From an uncultured Caryophanales bacterium (GTDB lineage: Bacteria; Bacillota_I; Bacilli_A; RFN20; CAG-826): a DNA stretch of 9,073 nucleotides. Positions 7,570 through 9,073 of the stretch are shown piece by piece (within the stretch, counting starts at the first letter, position 1; each line of letters starts with the position of its first letter). The stretch lies in contig CALAWM010000147.1 of assembly GCA_937895315.1 (NCBI GenBank), positions 1 through 9,073 of the forward strand. The letters run 5' to 3'. The position numbers and the translations under genes were made by a program. The notes beneath the pieces were generated by a model. It was given only the letters and a program-made list of their open reading frames with translations, did not search any database and was not told where the DNA came from.

Positions 7570-8633
7570 TAGGCGCCACTTTCTTCATCGAAGCGTTCCG
7601 CAAAAACTTCTTCATTGACATCTTCAATGCGAACCGCTGTTTGCGCGATGGTTTGATTATATTCTTCTTCATTAACGTATATGACGGATTTATTCAGGTC
7701 GACGACCCTTGTTCCGGCGACTAAATCATGTAAACTGCGGGCTTTTTTATTAAAGACCATGATTGTTAAGGAAATAAAGGGTAAAACAATTGGGATTAAA
7801 AAGTTTGATAAGACATTAATCAACAGGAAGGCAAAATAACGGAGTAAAAGGCGAAGGGCACCGGCTTTATAACCATGCGTCGTTGCCACCCCTAATTTAA
7901 AGACTTTTTTACCTAAGGATTGACCGTGTTTTAAAAATATTGGTAAAGCGAGGAAAATAATTGAACTAGCGACAACGACTAGGAAAGAATTTTCAATCAT
8001 AACCGCTTCGTTAATCGTCTTCACTAAAGGTCTTGTATTATATTTAGCGATTGCGTCTTTATAGGCGTTGTTATAAAGATTGGTAATGGCTTCAGCATCA
8101 ACTTCGGCATTTTTATAGGCAAATCCGGGCGCAATGAAATGATCGTAACTTTGGACCACCTCACTCGTGACGGAACTATATTGTTTAGGGGTAGGCGCTT
8201 CGGCCCGGACAAAAAGGCTATTTTCGTCATCAACTTTATAAATATTAATACCAAACCATTCATCACTATATTTTAATGCTGGATCAGTGATTTCACTATT
8301 TAAGAATTTTAAATAAAAGTTATAACTTGCCTCTCCTCTTTTATTAACCGGAATGCTATTTGAAGTAATTGTCACTTCATCGATATTACTTTCATCAGCT
8401 AAAAGGGGCGCACTTAATGAAACTAAATAACTCCGCTTCATATCTTTGTTGTTTTCACTAACGGCAGCATCATAGTTATAGATATTATTAATCACCGGAT
8501 GAACGGCGAACCAAAAAAGGTTCATGATCGCATACATGATAAGTAAATCAAGGAGTAAGGCTCCTGTTCTTTTTAAAGCATTCGCATTCACTATATTTTC
8601 ATTTTCGTGAATGGTCTTTTTTTCGTTATTCAT
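7569..8633 (-). CDS. RDD-family membrane protein with a large extracytoplasmic segment (first of pair)
   Basis: Family marks are clearer here than in its partner: KRTGALLLDLL with Arg22 and Asp29, QSLGKKVFKLGV (238-249), and RSLHDLVAGTRVVD with Asp303. These match the usual RDD order of Arg, Asp, then LGK-V and LHD-GT. Helices lie near 22-45, 216-234 and 263-295; the last is long enough for a hairpin. About 170 residues (46-215) between helices 1 and 2 form a predicted external domain with no motif I recognise. The tail after 310 is acidic and probably cytoplasmic. ATG at 8633 is the only Met before residue 65 and the RDD motif starts at residue 21, so this start is nearly forced, yet no Shine-Dalgarno precedes it. 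A promoter sits only 13 bp upstream. It is coupled to the next gene through TAATG. Confidence 0.88.
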   Translation of the reverse strand: MNNEKKTIHENENIVNANALKRTGALLLDLLIMYAIMNLFWFAVHPVINNIYNYDAAVSENNKDMKRSYLVSLSAPLLADESNIDEVTITSNSIPVNKRGEASYNFYLKFLNSEITDPALKYSDEWFGINIYKVDDENSLFVRAEAPTPKQYSSVTSEVVQSYDHFIAPGFAYKNAEVDAEAITNLYNNAYKDAIAKYNTRPLVKTINEAVMIENSFLVVVASSIIFLALPIFLKHGQSLGKKVFKLGVATTHGYKAGALRLLLRYFAFLLINVLSNFLIPIVLPFISLTIMVFNKKARSLHDLVAGTRVVDLNKSVIYVNEEEYNQTIAQTAVRIEDVNEEVFAERFDEESGA

Positions 8634-8640
8634 AGTGCTA

Positions 8641-8655
8641 TTGTATATAATACAA
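8641..8655. promoter_or_regulatory. Perfect 6-3-6 inverted repeat overlapping the RDD promoter
   Basis: TTGTAT-ATA-ATACAA is a perfect inverted repeat that covers the -10 box of the RDD promoter and ends 8 bp before the start codon. A regulator bound here would block transcription. The same arms recur in inverted order at 8840-8857. No regulator gene is in the window, so the operator reading is inference. Confidence 0.35.
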
Positions 8656-8675
8656 GATATCTTTTTCTTTTACAA
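8647..8675 (-). promoter_or_regulatory. Sigma-A-type promoter of the RDD operon
   Basis: The minus strand carries TTGTAA (8670-8675), a 17-bp spacer and TATTAT (8647-8652), matching four and five of six consensus positions. Transcription would start near 8640, leaving only about 7 nt before the ATG at 8633. There is no room for a ribosome binding site, so the mRNA would be almost leaderless. This is the best promoter in the window, but predicted only. Confidence 0.55.
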
Positions 8676-8782
8676 TAAAGATGGTAAGTGGGAACACAAA
8701 AAACACCGATTATAAAACATGAATTAGTGATATTTTTAAACGGCATTTGATTACCCATTCAAAACATTATTTTTCCAAACAA

Positions 8783-8838
8783 AAAAACCACGGCCTTCGT
8801 TGCAAATTTATTTTAGTTTTTGCAAGGTATGGTTTTTA
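8783..8838. terminator. Imperfect, possibly bidirectional terminator-like hairpin
   Basis: AAAAACCA (8783-8790) can pair with TGGTTTTT (8830-8837). TTGCAAA (8800-8806) pairs with TTTGCAA (8819-8825), with CC/GG pairs between and a bulge. The apical loop is about 12 nt and AT-rich. T-runs follow on both strands: TTTTT at 8833-8837 on plus, and seven T on minus opposite 8781-8787. It could end transcripts entering from the right, before the RDD promoter. The GC part of the stem is short, so efficiency is doubtful. Confidence 0.4.
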
Positions 8839-8839
8839 T

Positions 8840-8857
8840 ATACAAGAATTTTTGTAT
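8840..8857. repeat. Short inverted repeat with ATACAA/TTGTAT arms
   Basis: ATACAAG-AATT-TTTGTAT forms seven pairs, one of them G-T, around a 4-nt loop. The six-base arms are the same words as in the palindrome over the RDD promoter (8641-8655) but in swapped order. It may be part of a regulatory pair or chance in AT-rich sequence. Confidence 0.3.
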
Positions 8858-8883
8858 CTGTTTCTCGCCTCTTGACTCTGGAT

Positions 8884-8924
8884 TCTGGCATTATCGGGAG
8901 ACCAAAGGTCTCCCCTACAAGGGC
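8884..8924. repeat. 41-bp direct repeat, copy 1
   Basis: Starts TCTGGCATTATCGGGAGACC and ends CTACAAGGGC. It is identical base for base to 9004-9044. It contains the GGGAGACC hairpin and leads into the GGGCAGAC hairpin. Confidence 0.9.
8896..8914. repeat. Perfect 8-bp stem hairpin, copy 1
   Basis: GGGAGACC-AAA-GGTCTCCC, a perfect 8-bp stem with a 3-nt loop, followed by CTACAA. On RNA it would be very stable. It has no adjacent T-run on plus, so it is not a classic terminator. Confidence 0.85.
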
Positions 8925-8942
8925 AGACAGAGTCGTCTGCCC
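8921..8942. repeat. Perfect 8-bp stem hairpin with a different stem sequence
   Basis: GGGCAGAC-AGAGTC-GTCTGCCC, followed by CCTACA and then TTTTTCTGTT. The stem differs in sequence from the neighbouring hairpin but keeps the GGG...CCC ends and the downstream CTACA. The T-run at 8948-8952 could make it terminator-like on the plus strand, but no plus-strand gene precedes it. Confidence 0.8.
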
Positions 8943-9003
8943 CTACATTTTTCTGTTCTCTGGAAGTAGGATCCTTCGTGCCCCTGGATTCTTGCCTCTT
9001 GAC

Positions 9004-9044
9004 TCTGGCATTATCGGGAGACCAAAGGTCTCCCCTACAAGGGC
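9004..9044. repeat. 41-bp direct repeat, copy 2
   Basis: Identical to 8884-8924. After its terminal GGGC the sequence continues TTTCCGC, so the second hairpin found after copy 1 is missing here. Confidence 0.9.
9016..9034. repeat. Perfect 8-bp stem hairpin, copy 2
   Basis: GGGAGACC-AAA-GGTCTCCC again, followed by CTACAAGGGC. It is the same as the hairpin at 8896-8914, exactly 120 bp away. Confidence 0.85.
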
Positions 9045-9073
9045 TTTCCGCTTTCTACCTCTCGCCTCTTGCT

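Larger units (their letters stand above)
8676..8862. other. AT-rich non-coding stretch
   Basis: Between the RDD promoter and the repeat block I find no credible gene: reading frames are short, without ribosome binding sites or recognisable protein. The stretch holds the imperfect hairpin at 8783-8838 and the inverted repeat at 8840-8857. The part from 8676 to 8780 is plain AT-rich sequence in which I see nothing specific. Confidence 0.6.
8863..9073. repeat. Composite repeat block, probably continuing beyond the right edge
   Basis: A GCCTCTTGACTCTGG word occurs at 8867-8881 and 8994-9008, and TCTCGCCTCTTG at 8863-8874 and 9060-9071, so a third unit seems to begin at the edge. Between them lies a 41-bp identical direct repeat (8884-8924 and 9004-9044, offset 120 bp) holding a hairpin. 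The first unit has an extra ATTCTGG duplication (TCTGGATTCTGG) and a second hairpin. The base composition is visibly more GC-rich and pyrimidine-biased on the plus strand than the genes. No reading frame of note crosses it. It looks like a dispersed intergenic repeat family rather than a coding or CRISPR array. Confidence 0.75.

Noticed and set aside
8863..9073. CRISPR array at the right edge
   Set aside because: Repeat spacings are unequal (GCCTCTTG at 8867, 8994 and 9064), the intervening sequences themselves contain repeats and hairpins, and no cas gene is present.
8634..9073. tRNA, riboswitch or small protein gene in the right-hand gap
   Set aside because: No cloverleaf-like arrangement, no riboswitch core I can recognise, and no open frame with a start signal on either strand.

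Overview
The window comes from a low-to-moderate GC, low-GC-Gram-positive-type bacterium. Supporting signs are strong AGGAGG-type ribosome binding sites, lipobox signal peptides, MsmX/UgpC-like sugar ABC transporter parts, and every gene on one strand (minus). The six complete genes all end in TAA or TAG, never TGA, and Trp is always TGG. A standard-code bacterium fits, possibly an uncultured Bacilli lineage near the Mollicutes. That placement is inference from style, not a proven taxonomy.

Reading in the direction of transcription (right to left): 8863-9073 is a gene-free block of GC-rich direct repeats carrying three short perfect hairpins. It probably continues past the right edge. 8634-8862 is AT-rich non-coding DNA with an imperfect terminator-like hairpin, small inverted repeats and a good sigma-A-type promoter very close to the next gene. 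8633-6562 holds two translationally coupled RDD-family membrane proteins (354 and 335 aa). Each carries an unusually long extracytoplasmic segment between its first two membrane helices. 6561-6468 is a 94-bp gap with a weak promoter candidate, a perfect 5-5-5 palindrome abutting the next ribosome binding site, and three GATTAAT boxes in alternating orientation.

6467-1 is a compact carbohydrate-type ABC importer operon. Its order is ATPase (469 aa, with about 90 extra residues inside the C-terminal regulatory domain), MalF/UgpA-like permease, MalG/UgpE-like permease, lipid-anchored solute-binding protein, and then a second lipoprotein with an OB-fold-like segment that runs off the left edge. 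The importer is complete: two permeases form the channel, the ATPase dimer drives it, and the membrane-tethered binding protein delivers substrate. The substrate cannot be read from the sequence; sugars, oligosaccharides or glycerol-3-phosphate-like molecules are the family range.

The most unusual items are the hairpin/repeat block at the right edge, the paired RDD proteins with large external domains, the extended ATPase, the OB-like lipoprotein attached to the importer operon, and the nearly leaderless start of the RDD operon. I see no clear evidence of a wholly new system.
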